A DNA stretch of 64,000 bases, from assembly GCF_020283565.1 (NCBI RefSeq), contig NC_060059.1, positions 10,423,501-10,487,500 of the forward strand, written 5' to 3'. Origin of the DNA: Trifolium pratense (taxonomy: Eukaryota > Streptophyta > Magnoliopsida > Fabales > Fabaceae). The notes beneath the pieces were generated by a model. It was given only the letters and a program-made list of their open reading frames with translations. It had not been told where the DNA came from and ran no database searches. The translations under genes and the position numbers were made by a program. Position 1 is the first letter of the stretch. The number at the start of each line of letters is the position of its first letter. Positions 44,621 to 55,690 of this stretch are shown here, in pieces.

Positions 44621-45091
44621 TCAATCAAGTGTATTAATCTTGTTATCAACTTCCTTCAGCATCTTTCCAACAACCTTATCTAAATCTTTCGCTTCTTCCG
44701 GAGTTAGGTCGTAAGAGACATTGTTGTTTTGCAGGTACTCGAACATAAGAAGATTCAGCTCTTTCTCACGATTGCCATGTTTCAACTTTTTTAGTTGGTC
44801 TCTGGCTTTAGCTGTCCTTTGCATGATGAATCTTTGGTGGCTGACATTCTTGCTTTCATTTATGACTGTTGAATTTTGATACCTCTCAATCACATTCTTG
44901 GCTCCCTCTAGATTTGGCCAAACATCTATGTGGGAATCAAAAGGACTCGAAATTACAGCACAAGCCGGAACATCACAAAGAGTCGTGAGTTCGGTCACCT
45001 TCTTTATGAGACTCCGTTTTCTTTTAATGTAGCTTGCTCTCCTTTTCGATTCATCGGAGATAAATGCAAGTTTCACCTTGTTTCTCGCCAT
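44621..45091 (-). CDS. Type I (M-gamma, AGL80-like) MADS-box protein, copy B
   Basis: Intact 156-aa single-exon duplicate of 35522-35992. The MADS domain (MARNKVKLAFI, KRKRSLIKKVTEL, DVPACAVISSPFD) is unchanged. Differences are Ala64 and Val125, plus a few synonymous bases. The TATA-like site (45168-45178) is preserved, so this copy should be as expressible as copy A. Type I M-gamma proteins usually work by pairing with M-alpha partners in reproductive tissue (family knowledge); no partner gene is seen in this window. A LINE insertion and the Stowaway MITE lie 3' of it, between it and the Rab gene. Confidence 0.9.
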   Translation of the reverse strand: MARNKVKLAFISDESKRRASYIKRKRSLIKKVTELTTLCDVPACAVISSPFDSHIDVWPNLEGAKNVIERYQNSTVINESKNVSHQRFIMQRTAKARDQLKKLKHGNREKELNLLMFEYLQNNNVSYDLTPEEAKDLDKVVGKMLKEVDNKINTLD

Positions 45092-45167
45092 GTTTGCAAA
45101 TCAATTGTGAAAATATTACGACAAACAAGAAAAAATGTGTGCCTTATTTTTCTCGTGTTGTTTGGGT

Positions 45168-45178
45168 TTTTATAAAGA
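45168..45178 (-). promoter_or_regulatory. TATA box of MADS copy B
   Basis: CTTTATAAAAAC on the minus strand, about 80 bp upstream of the ATG; identical in copy A. Confidence 0.55.
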
Positions 45179-45292
45179 GGTATGTCTCGTATCCCGTTTG
45201 AAATGGACAATGGATATTACCTCGAAAAAAAAACATGTCTATGAATATATTATTTCCTTAATTTTACAATGTCTAAATTTGTATATTATATC

Positions 45293-45723
45293 TGTTCCGG
45301 ATACATGAAAAATAGTCTGACTTGGTAATCGAGGCTAAAGGTAGTTTATATACCACACCCACACATTTCAAACTACTGAGGCGCCTTTTTACAAAAGATA
45401 AAACCATGACTGGTTAACTCCAAATCGAACAATCTCTCGGACTGGAGGTTAGATCGGAACATTGGGGTCGTCTGTGGGAAACGAACTCGAGCATACTTGT
45501 GGGTCGACACCCTTTAGACCCATAGCCTCAACAGAGGGGCTATTGTTCCGGATATACCAAAAATAGTATCACACCGCTTGATATTTGAAGCTAAAGATAG
45601 TTTATGTGCAACACTCGCACTTTTCAAACCACCGATACCCCTTTTCTACAAAGGACAAAATTATGACGGGTTAACCACAAAACGGACAATCTCTCGGAGA
45701 TATGGACCTGAGGTTAGATCGAA
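45293..45723 (+). mobile_element. TRIM, copy B
   Basis: LTR1 45293-45461 (TGTTCCGG...CGGAACA), PBS-like TTGGGGTCGTCTGTGGG, polypurine-like GAGGGGC and LTR2 from 45544 (TGTTCCGGATATACC) to about 45723. Here LTR2 keeps TGTTCCGG, where copy A has TGTTCTGG. Confidence 0.75.
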
Positions 45724-45995
45724 AAAATATCTAAAAAGATTTAATTTATGTACACCGTCAATATAAAAAATATATCGTCAAATAATTAAAAGAATTTAAT
45801 TTATATAACCAACAATGTAAAACAATCAAGTCATGTTATATAGACATTTGAAGCTATATTTTAGAATCAAACCTATAAAAATTGCACTATGTAATTTTAT
45901 TAGATGCATGTATAAATGTTTTAAACATGCATATATAGTCGTTAATCTCTAATTAAAAACATTTAACTTCAATAATAACTATTCAGACAGTCTCC

Positions 45996-46090
45996 GTGAG
46001 CTTAGCTCAGTTGGTAGGGACATCCTACTATATGTGCAGGAGCCTGTGCTCGAACACGAGACATTCCACTTATTCATATGTTACTCGATC
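45996..46090 (+). mobile_element. tRNA-derived SINE, family 2, copy B
   Basis: TTAGCTCAGTTGGTAGGGAC and GTGCTCGAACACGAGACATT; the duplicate of 36911-37025, slightly more worn in the tail. Confidence 0.65.
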
Positions 46091-46998
46091 AAAAAAAAAA
46101 AACAACTTAGACAGACATGCAAACACACGCTTAGTTATAATTTATTAACCGTGTATTTTTTTTATTTATTTTTGGTTACCATGATATCGGTACGAAGTTT
46201 TCACTATCGTTAGCGATGACTAATCTCCGTCGAAAAACTTATAAGCACACAAGTTGGATTAATCTATTTTCCTATTTTTCATTTTGTTAATTCATAATTT
46301 AATTCTATATCAGTTCTGTATATTCAAAAATACAAATAACATAAAAGATATAAAAATTTTATTATAAAGAAAATTATATTGTATATTCATATATAGTATT
46401 TTTTTTTTGTAATGTATTCATATATAGTATAACTGATATACATTGACGATAAAAAGTTTTATAAAGACATCTAATCATATTTCATTATTTAGTAATACCA
46501 TAATATTATTTTCTACTCTCTTTTATAACCAAAAAAATAATATTATTTTCTATAATATCTGCATAAATTTCTAATTCTAACCGATGAGCTTAAGAGACAT
46601 GATTCAAATTTCACATGTAACAATTATAAAATGGGCTTTGTCTAACATTGATAGTGTCGCCATTATTACTAATATTTTTATTCCGATTCCTTTTTTAAAA
46701 AAATCCAATTTATGATCTTAAATTAAAAAAATTATAAAATTATTTATATAATTTGTGCCATGTTCTTTTTATCAATAATAATTGATCAAAATCTCCTCCA
46801 TGTCATCTACATCCACCGAAAAATATTTTTCGATAGTGTAAATCTAATAAAAAAATATCTTCAAATAATATTTTTATAAGTGTGTAAGCAATGCAGAGGG
46901 TGAATAGCAATCATCAAATTTGAATTCGGTAAGGCCTAAAGTCTCTTATAGTTGGGCCCGGCCCAACATTATGTATTCTTGTTTTGGAAAATAATTTT

Positions 46999-48395
46999 GG
47001 AAAATTTTTTTTCTACCCCAACACTTATTCCTTTACCCCAACATATTTTTCAATATGTCCATTTTACCCTTATCAAATTTTAGTATATTTTAATATTTTT
47101 TACTTTATCGTTTTATAACTTTTCCGGTAGACTGGTCACACCTGCGAAACACCGTTTCAGTACTTTTTTTTCCGGTATGTTAATTTTACCAGAACACTTT
47201 TCAAAGTGTTCCGGTCTGAAAATAAATTATGGATTGTTACCGGAACACTTTTTTAAAAGTGTTCCGGTTTGTATCATATTCATAATTTTTATATTAGATA
47301 CCAGAACACTTAGTGTCCAGGTATTATACAAAGTGTTCCGGTATGATTTAGAAACAATTGGACCTGTACCATAGGAAGAAAAGTGCATATATAAGAAAAG
47401 GAAAATGCCGTGTAGTTTTTCTTTACCGTCATCCACTTATCTGAACATATCCCCTTTATTTATATGTATTTTCATGTCGACAGTGGTACATCACCGCTTC
47501 CATCATCGACCTGCAACTTGTTCCCTTTGAAAACCTTAATGGAAAAATTACTAAGTTGTTCACAATCTCTGACCTTGCGCCTCCTCCTGTATATGACACG
47601 CAGCTTTCTTGTAGCTTACAACAGGCGTTTCTAATACATATCTTCCTCGAATGGAAAAGTGTATCACTTTCTCAAAAAAAAAAAAAAAAACGTATCCAAA
47701 TTGCAAAGTCATTTCATGCGACTAATTCATTTGGCAGATGGATACATGGAATTACACATTCTCCTCCTTCACGTCGGCGAAGTTCAACTCCCCGTTGGAA
47801 TTACGCCCTTCTCATCCGTCACCGTCTCCAAATCGTCAGCAAAGCTCTGCCCGCAGTCACCACTGACTCGTAGCTCTCCTTGGATCCAAAAATAGTATTT
47901 AACCTGAGTAATTTCTCATCCTAAACACGAGCTCACAAAAACTAGGCATGCGAAAGATTTTATGAATACATTTTTTAATAGAAAAACAACACATAAGTTG
48001 ATAAAGTACTTGTATAATACCAGAACACTTAGTGTTCCGGTGTCTAATATAGAAATTCAAGTGTTCCGGTGTGTAATATAAAAAATTCTGCATATGATAC
48101 AAACCGGAACACTTTTTAAAAAGTGTTCCGGTAACAATTCATATATTTTTTTTAAACCGGAACACTTAGTGTTCCGGTAAAATTAACATACCGAGAAAAA
48201 AAAAGTGCCGGAACAATGTTTCGCAGGTGTGACTAGTCTACCGGAAAAATTATAAAACGAAAAAATAAAAAATATTAAAATATATTGAAATTTCTGTACC
48301 AAAAAAAATACTAAAATTTGATAAGGGTAGAATGGACATATTGAAAAATATGTTGGGGTAAAGGGATAATTGTTGGGGTAGGAAAAAAAAATTTC
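46999..48395. mobile_element. Mutator-like TIR element, 1397 bp, copy B only
   Basis: The 9-bp AATAATTTT flanks both ends (46990-46998 and 48396-48404), and copy A keeps the empty site. The TIRs are long: the outer parts (TTTTTTTTCTACCCCAACA, CCAACATATTTTTCAATATG) are mirrored at 48300-48395, and imperfect inverted similarity extends about 370 bp inward on each side. Both arms are crowded with CCGGAACACTT and its complement AAGTGTTCCGG, often back to back as perfect palindromes. No transposase is present. The 600-bp interior (47400-47990) is less AT-rich, with two overlapping open frames near 47556-47895 that I do not recognise; it may be captured host sequence (Pack-MULE style). Confidence 0.88.
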
Positions 48396-48954
48396 AATAA
48401 TTTTACAAATGGTTTTAAAAACTAAAATGAAACAAAATACAATTATAAATCTCCCCTACCATTTTGTTGTTTTCCTAACTACATCCCAACATTAAAAAAA
48501 AAAGAAATAAAATAAATAAAAATGTACCTTTCACAACATCCCCAACGTGCAAGTTAAGGATTCATCAACTATATATTTGTTGCCTTGTGATGTCTCAAGC
48601 ACAAAACGAAGTGGTGATAGACTCCACTATCAAAAGCCTGATCAAGTATCTCCACATAATTATTTTTTTTTGTCAGATAGCTTAGTGACATATCTCCACG
48701 TAATTAATTACCCGCGAATATGATAAAAATGTACTAGTAATTTTTTGATAATGATATGTACTACTGGTATTAATTAATCATTCAAACCAAATTTGTATAT
48801 AATTATATTATATAAACTAGATATTTTTAATTATATGAATCTCTAAAAAAATGTTCAAAAGCGAGTCCTTATTACTAGTAATAAAACATGAATAATTGTC
48901 TAGCCACTAGGCTATTTGACAAAAAAAAATAAAAATGAACAATTGTTTTTTTTG

Positions 48955-49460
48955 AACAATCCAAAATGAGATATAGATTAATAAAAAAAGTCTCCCCAAT
49001 ACAAGGTGTACCGAAGTAGACTACAAAGATTTACAAAGAGTCAGGGAAAAAACCATAAACAAATCATACAAGACCCAAACAAAACAAAAGTTTAGACCAC
49101 CAGCTATGATAGTTTGAGACTAAGGTGATTGTAATTCTAAAAGAAATTCAAGGAAAAGAGAAGAGAGGGAAAGAGAAAAAGGAAAGAGAACAGAGAAAAA
49201 TAAATAAATGAAAAGAAGAAGAGAAAAGGAAATCAGAGGAAAAAAAACGAAGGAATAGAAAGAAAAAAAAAGTAACACTCATCGTTTTCAATTATCTATA
49301 GGAAAATAACTTGATCTTATCCAACAATTGATGAATAGTGCTTGTTGAACCTCTGAAAAATTTATGATTTCTTTCCGTCCACACAACCCAAACGCAAGCA
49401 AGCCAAATGATCTGCAAAAAAGACTGGCGTGCTCGAGATCCACCTGTTGAAGAAGTAATC
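48955..49460 (-). pseudogene. LINE 3' fragment, copy B
   Basis: Duplicate of 38490-38960, with minus-strand WLACVWVVWTERNH and a purine-rich tract at 49140-49275. Extra substitutions relative to copy A break the reading further. Confidence 0.6.
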
Positions 49461-49466
49461 TGAACA

Positions 49467-49562
49467 AAGTGATCAGTTTACTTCCCAATCGCAGTTGTGG
49501 AGGATCGAACCGTAGTCTTTCATACCAAGTCCAACACCAATCACCACTAGCTCAATAATTGT
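49467..49562 (-). mobile_element. tRNA-derived SINE, family 1, copy B
   Basis: Duplicate of 38990-39100 (CAATCGCAGTTGTGGAGGAT, CCAACACCAATCACCACTAG). Confidence 0.6.
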
Positions 49563-50406
49563 TTTTTTTATTTGCTTTATCCCTGTAATGTGAATGTAAA
49601 TATTCTCTCGTTTACCACCCCCCCCAACGGGTTATGTTAACTTAAGATTCCATATAAATGATGACGTGACATGATCAGTAAGGAGAGTAAACCAAAACTC
49701 GTTAGTATTACAAAAGGCAAAATGACGGAATCTTAAGCCAACATATTCAGTGAGAGAGAGAGAGATAAGCCAACATAATTTTTTTGGTACCCAATTTATA
49801 TTATTAGGTACCGGTACTCCACAGACAAAATTCATTTAAAACGTTTTTTATAAATATAAATTAATATGAAAAGCTATGAATGTTATTTTTAAGAGAATTG
49901 ATTTTGTCATTCAATTTTTACCTTTCATTCATATGTAATTTGATAGAAGATTAGTTAGTTACTTAATTAAATACAATTACCCTATATATTGATTAATAAA
50001 TGTCAAATGTACTATTTAAACGAGTTTAAATATAACATAACATTAAATTTTGTCTATAAATTACCAACTGATATGCTAGAGGGTGAATTTCAATTGTATG
50101 TCAAAATTTAAAATGGAGGTAAAAAGTGGTGTCACAATATTAGATCAATGAAAGTACATGTATTTTGTAACAAGAAGCTTAAATATAGTAGTAATTTTCA
50201 ATGAAAGAATAAAAAACGGCAACATTAGTCCAAATTTGAGGTCTTGTATTGTAGTTTTGGCCGGCTGAACTCTATGAATTTAACCCAACTTCTTGTACTT
50301 TTTCATCCTAACACTTAACAATTGATAAATCCAAAGCTATTTAAACACTTTAACATCTAGCACTTATGTGGTCACAACCAAAAGCAGAAGTTAAGGTCTT
50401 GTTTCA

Positions 50407-53400
50407 ATGAAACTTATTTCATGTGCAATTGTGGTGCTAGTGCTCTTTGTTACAGTTGCTACTAGTGCTGATGTATTTCTTGAGTGGCACGTTTCCTTGG
50501 ACTTCAATATTAATCCAGTGTCTACAAATCAACCGGTGGAGATTATCGATTCATCGCCTTTAAAACTTTTTGTTTTTTCATTTGTATGATTCATTTCATA
50601 CACAAATTGTTGGCTGATATTATTGCTGATGTAATTTTCAGGTTATAACAATCAATGGCTTGTTCCCTGGACCACTTATAAATGCAACAACAAATGATGA
50701 TATTCATGTCAATGTTTTCAATGATTTAGATGAACCCTTGCTATTTACATGGTATATAGATATATATGGTGCTTTGTGTTTTTAGAAATTGTGTTATGAA
50801 CTAAACATGAAGAATTATGGTTGTGAATTGTGTTGTATAGGAATGGCATACAACAAAGGCTAAATTCATGGCAAGATGGAGTTTCTGGTACAAACTGCCC
50901 TATCCAACCTGCAACAAATTGGACTTATAATTTTGAATTCAAAGATCAGATTGGCACATTCTTCTACTTTCCTTCCATCAATTTCCTTAAAGCCGGTGGA
51001 GCGTTTGGTCCAATTCGAGTCAATAATCGTGCAGTTATAAGTGTTCCGTTTCCTAAACCTGAAGCCGAGTTTGATCTTTTAATCGGTGACTGGTACAATA
51101 GCAGCTACAAGGTAGTGTTTTTTTTTTTAAAAAATAAAATAAAAATTGTCAGAAGTGGGATTTGAACCCACGCCCTCTCTCGAAGACCAGAACTTGAGTC
51201 TGGCGCCTTAGACCACTCGGCCATCCTGACTTGTTTTTATATACTTTCGATTTTCTAATTCTATATTTTATATGATTTCAAGTAGGATATTAGGTCAAGG
51301 TTGGACACTATAGATATTGTTTCACCAAATTGGATGTTAATAAATGGAAAAGGACCATATTTGAACAATTTTTCAAAATCATATGAGACCTTCAATGTGA
51401 CACAAGGTAATAAGTGAATAAAAATGTTAGTGACTTCAACTTTATGATAATTTCTTTTTTTTCTTTGTACAGATTGACAAGTTAACTTTATGATAATTTC
51501 ATTTCATCAATTAATGTAACTCTTTTTATGATAATGTAATGTGTCCAAAGGCAAAACATATTTGCTTAGGATATCAAATGTAGGAACAGCATGGAGCTTC
51601 AATTTCAGGATTCAAAATCATAAATTACTTTTGGTTGAAACTGAAGGATCTTATGTTAATCAAATAGATTTGGATTCTCTTGATGTTCATGTAGGACAAT
51701 CCTATTCAGTTCTTGTCACTGCAAATCAAAATGCTGCTGATTATTACATAGTGGCCTCTCCTAAATTGAGTAATGCCACAAATAATAACACTCTTGTTGG
51801 CATTTCTGTGCTTCATTATGATAATTCCACTACACAAGCTAATGGTCCTCTACCAAGTGGTCCTGATCCATTTGATTTGGAATTTTCCATCAACCAAGCT
51901 AAATCCATTAGGTAATTACTTACTTGTTGTAAAATGGTGCTAGTTCAGAGTCTATTTGAATTGACTTACTTGAAAATATGCACTGACATGAACACTCGTG
52001 AGACTGTTTGGAAGAGTTTATGAATTTTTTTTATGACATGTTCGTAAGCAATTTTCAACTTATTTCTATAAGCCCTCAAGAGTAGCTTATGAAAATAACT
52101 TTTACGAAAACAATTTGACTTTATTTGAATTGAAGGTGGAATCTGACAGCAGGAGCTGCAAGACCTAATCCTCAAGGAACATTCAATGTAACAAATGTGA
52201 CAATATCTCAGACTTTTATTCTAGAAGCATCAACAACTACGATTGATCGATTATCTCGCTACACTGTCAACAATGTGTCATACTTGACACCAGATACACC
52301 ATTGAAGCTAGCTGATCACTTTTCCAATGGATCTGGAGTATATCAACTTGATGCTTATTCTAAGAACACTTCAAATATTAAAGCGGTTCGCGATGTTTTT
52401 GTAGCAAGTGTGTTGCATAAAGAGTGGGCAGAGATAGTGGTTCAGAACACTTTAACCACCATTGATTCTTGGCATTTGGATGGATATAGCTTCTTTGTTG
52501 TTGGGTAAGTATAAATGTAAAATATTGATTCTTGCTCTTACAGACGTAGGCACAATTTACTGAACTCGTGAACAAAATTTTGTCGCGTTATTGTTATGTT
52601 TAATTTTACGGAGTTACAATAAAATGTTTGTGTTTAGATTGGGAGAAGGAGAATGGAAAGAAGAATCACGTTCGAGTTATAATCGTTTTGACCCCATAGT
52701 TCGCTCAACCGTGCAAGTGTTTCCTGGAGGGTGGAGTGCAGTTTATGTGTTTCCTGACAATCCAGGAATGTGGAACTTGAGATCACAGAATTTGCAAAGT
52801 TGGTATTTAGGTGAAGAGCTTTATGTGAGAGTTTATGATCCTGATCCTAATCCTGCAAAAGAAAGACCCCCTCCACAAAATCTCCTTTTATGTGGTTAGT
52901 GTTGCATTTCATGTAAAATGTTTATTTATGATAATGGTATTCATTGTATTGAATTAGCCATTAATTAGGAATATTATGGTATTGCACTATTAATGATGCT
53001 ATTGAATTCTAGGCAAGTATCAACCTTCAACTCCACCTCCTTCAGTGTCACCACCACCTCCACCACCAAATGTCCCATCATCCAAGGCATACAATCCACA
53101 TACAAGGTATTATTATTACTAACTTGTTTTGAGTTGTGACATAATTTAAAATACGTATTCTCGGCATTTACACGCATTAATTGATCTCGATCATCGATTT
53201 CATATCAACTGACTTACATTTTAACATCATCATTTTTAAAAAAAAAAAAGTTTTCACCGATGATTTGAGATCGAATAGTCAATACATATGTTGTGTGGAA
53301 TCTAAATCCCATAAATTTTGTGAAATGATTATAAGCTAAGTGTTTTTCTTTGTAAATATTTTTATTAGGTCCCTAATTGCTATGATCACCACCATTGCCA

Positions 53401-53429
53401 TGTGTTTTCTCTATATTGGTTTCCACTAA
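50407..53429 (+). CDS. SKU5-similar (SKS) monocopper-oxidase-like protein
   Basis: Nine exons, all GT-AG and phase-consistent: 50407-50535, 50642-50751, 50841-51111, 51286-51406, 51551-51911, 52136-52504, 52638-52894, 53013-53106 and 53369-53429; 590 aa. Residues 1-21 form a signal peptide (MKLISCAIVVLVLFVTVATS). Cupredoxin-like domains follow (VITINGLFPGPLINATTND, NGIQQRLNSWQDGVSGTNCP, TYLLRISNVGTAWSFNFRI, VFPGGWSAVYVFPDNPGMWN). The His clusters that bind copper in laccases and ascorbate oxidases are largely missing (WNGIQQR instead of an HxH motif), as in the SKU5 family. A proline-rich linker (PSTPPPSVSPPPPPPNVP) leads to a hydrophobic tail (LIAMITTIAMCFLYIGFH), the usual GPI-anchor signal, so this fits the SKU5/SKS1-3 type. 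Family role: cell-wall or plasma-membrane glycoproteins in directional growth. Intron 3 contains an antisense tRNA gene. It lies just outside the right edge of the segmental duplication. Confidence 0.93.
51147..51230 (-). tRNA. tRNA-Leu(CAA), intronless, antisense in SKS intron 3
   Basis: The minus strand starts GTCAGGATGGCCGAGTGGTC and ends CACTTCTGAC plus discriminator A. The acceptor stem pairs GTCAGGA with TTCTGAC. The anticodon stem CCAGA/TCTGG encloses the loop CTCAAGT, so the anticodon is CAA (Leu). A long variable arm (class II) and the B-box GGTTCAAATCC are present. A T-run follows on the minus strand at 51145-51141, a Pol III terminator. There is no tRNA intron, although I recall that plant nuclear tRNA-Leu(CAA) genes usually have one. 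Confidence 0.93.
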
Positions 53430-54426
53430 GGGGTGCACCTTTTGCTAAGGAGATTGGAGACATGCAAATATTGTGACAAAAACATTAAGTTGTAATATCA
53501 AGAATGAAAGCAATACTTCCTCCCCATATTATTTTTGTTCTTTAATTTTGCACCATATTATTTAATTATGCCAAAGTATGAAAGCCATATATAGGAAACA
53601 ACATTTGGTTGCTTAATAATACAATTATGTTATCAAGTTAATTTTGATTGTATACAAGTTAAGGTTAGCATTTTGCAATGTCAATTTTGGCCACTACAAT
53701 TGATATATAGATGCATGTTTTAGTGTCATTGTCAACATCATGCAATTGCAAGGTCGTCTTGATTGCAATATGATTACTACTAGCAAACACTTTTTACAAC
53801 TTAATTTCATGCTTCACCCCCCCTTACATGTATATATAGTCCACTTAATTTATTTATATTATTCTTAATTATCATCAAATAATTAAATAGTAGTGTTTCC
53901 ATTTTCTTTGGTAGATTTTATGAGTGTCCACTCTCACTAGATTGACATATCAACTGATAAGCTATTTCTCTTCAACCTTTCCAAGATTCACACAATTTGT
54001 AAATTAAAGATTATGCAAGCAATGTGCTTAACTAATCAACACATGCAATTGCAAAATTATCTATAACTATAGCAATTCACATTTACCTTTTTATTGGCAA
54101 TGAATGTCTCTCCTAATTATTTTCTGTTGAAGCTGGAAATAATCACTACCCATATTGGTTTGGACTGGGCCTAAGGTCCAATTCCGAGGATATCCTCCGA
54201 ATTTTTCTCTTCCCACCCCCCGTGTTTCTTTTCTATCCCCCATTTTTCCATTTTTGCCCTTTTGTACAACGCGTTTTCTGAAGATTCTCTAGTTCAAATT
54301 CGAAAAAAATTCGGAAAACATATTGCTTCTAGGAATCATTAACATTTACCTGCAAAACCAATTCCCCCAAATCAGCATTTCTCACCTACTGAAATATTCT
54401 TATTTAACGATAAATTAAATAGTCTA
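53430..54426. other. 3' flank of SKS gene and intergenic sequence
   Basis: Probable 3' UTR to about 53530. The remainder is AT-rich with a pyrimidine-rich patch at 54200-54260. No gene recognised. Confidence 0.4.
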
Positions 54427-54663
54427 CTAAAATAACTTAATTTCCCCATTACCCACCTCAATCTTAATATTGTTCTCATTACCCACCTCCCTCTTAACTA
54501 TATCGAGAGCAACCCTAGCTAATTGACGAGCAATAACTACGTTAAATTGCCTTTTAGAAAATTCAATCAATGAGTTTGAACATAATTTATTAAAATTGTC
54601 AATCACCACTTTTACATCAAATTTAAATTGCCGATCCACTATGTGTCGAAGAAAACTACACAA
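54427..54663 (-). pseudogene. RNase H-like fragment of a retroelement
   Basis: A 78-codon minus-strand frame reads VVIDNFNKLCSNSLIEFSKR and NVVIARQLARVALD. This is the end of a LINE-type RNase H domain, where KR-x-N-x-VA-x-x-LAR is typical. Both ends are cut and there is no start context, so it is a relic. Confidence 0.6.
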
Positions 54664-55574
54664 AAATTTGGTATTATTTTGGTATATAATAAAGTATAGA
54701 TTAAAGACTAGTTGAGAAAAGAGCAGTTAGTATTTGAAGTATCACGTTACACGTACCGTACATGTTTGAAGAAACGGATAAAAGAAAAGAGGTGGTTAAA
54801 GTGTAGTGTAGGGTAGAGGCAAGGTATATTGAAGTCTCGTATATTGCGTATACTCTGCGTATAATCTAAACTTCTTCTGTGTAGTAGTAGTAGTATAGTA
54901 TAAAATAAATATAAATAATCTTAAAGCAAAGAGTGCTTCAATACAAAGCATTTGTCTACTGCAACTGCAAGTATGCCACTAGCTGCACAAGCAAGTTCAG
55001 TAATGCCATTGCAAAGAGGGTTTTCTAATAAAATCAATATTTGGAAATAAATGTGTAACAATAATTCCATAAGTACAATTTAGTTTTTTTTTTTGGTTAC
55101 ATAAGTACAATTTAGTTTGATATGTGATTTTTGAAATGTGAATTTAAACCCATAATTTTAATTTTTTTTACATGTGTGATGTTTTCAATAAACTAATTGT
55201 CAAAAAAAATTATCTGTTGTTCCGTTATGGTCTAAACCATATATAGGCAATTATAAGAGCAATGTAGATTCTCATTTTCTATAAAGCGTAATAAGGTATA
55301 GATTGATATTTGTATCAGAGATGATCTAAGAAGTTTTGTTCTTACGAAAACTTAATGGGTTTCGCGATCCTTGATGTGGATATCGGTGACCTGGTAGGTT
55401 TGTTTCTTGCACTTAAGTTAAGTGGGTTCAAATAGATTTTGAACTTGATCATAAGAATGTTGTGGCAAAAATAAAAGGTATCTCTGGTTTAGGTAATATC
55501 ATTAAAGATAGTTAATATATTTACATGTCTCACGTTAAATTTGTTAGAAGATCAAATGTAACTTTTTTTTTTGT
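54664..55574. other. AT-rich intergenic sequence
   Basis: Nothing recognised beyond short direct repeats such as TAAGTACAATTTAGTTT near 55075-55115. Confidence 0.35.
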
Positions 55575-55690
55575 TTTGGTCAAGTAATCTAGTGACTAGA
55601 AATTTCACCTTAAAGGTGAATAAGTAGAGTCAACCCCCCAACTCTTGCATATATAATGCGAAACCAACTGAGTCACACTTACAGGACGAT
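55575..55690 (-). mobile_element. tRNA-derived SINE, family 2
   Basis: Minus strand: GTGTGACTCAGTTGGTTTCG, CATTATATATGCAAGAGTTG, then ACTTATTCACCTTTAAGGTG and the family end CTAGTCACTAGATTACTTGA. This is the longest family 2 copy outside the duplication. Confidence 0.65.

Larger units (their letters stand above)
39511..49991. repeat. Segmental duplication, copy B (about 10.5 kb)
   Basis: Direct repeat of 30561-39510 with the same gene order. The extra length comes mainly from a 1397-bp Mutator-like element, a 124-bp Stowaway MITE, a 159-bp LINE fragment and a block of roughly 80 bp near 43831-43908. A region replaced by different sequence lies near 41740-41775. Confidence 0.95.

Noticed and set aside
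54427..54663. Stand-alone small gene
   Set aside because: The residues match the end of a LINE-type RNase H domain; it is truncated on both sides.
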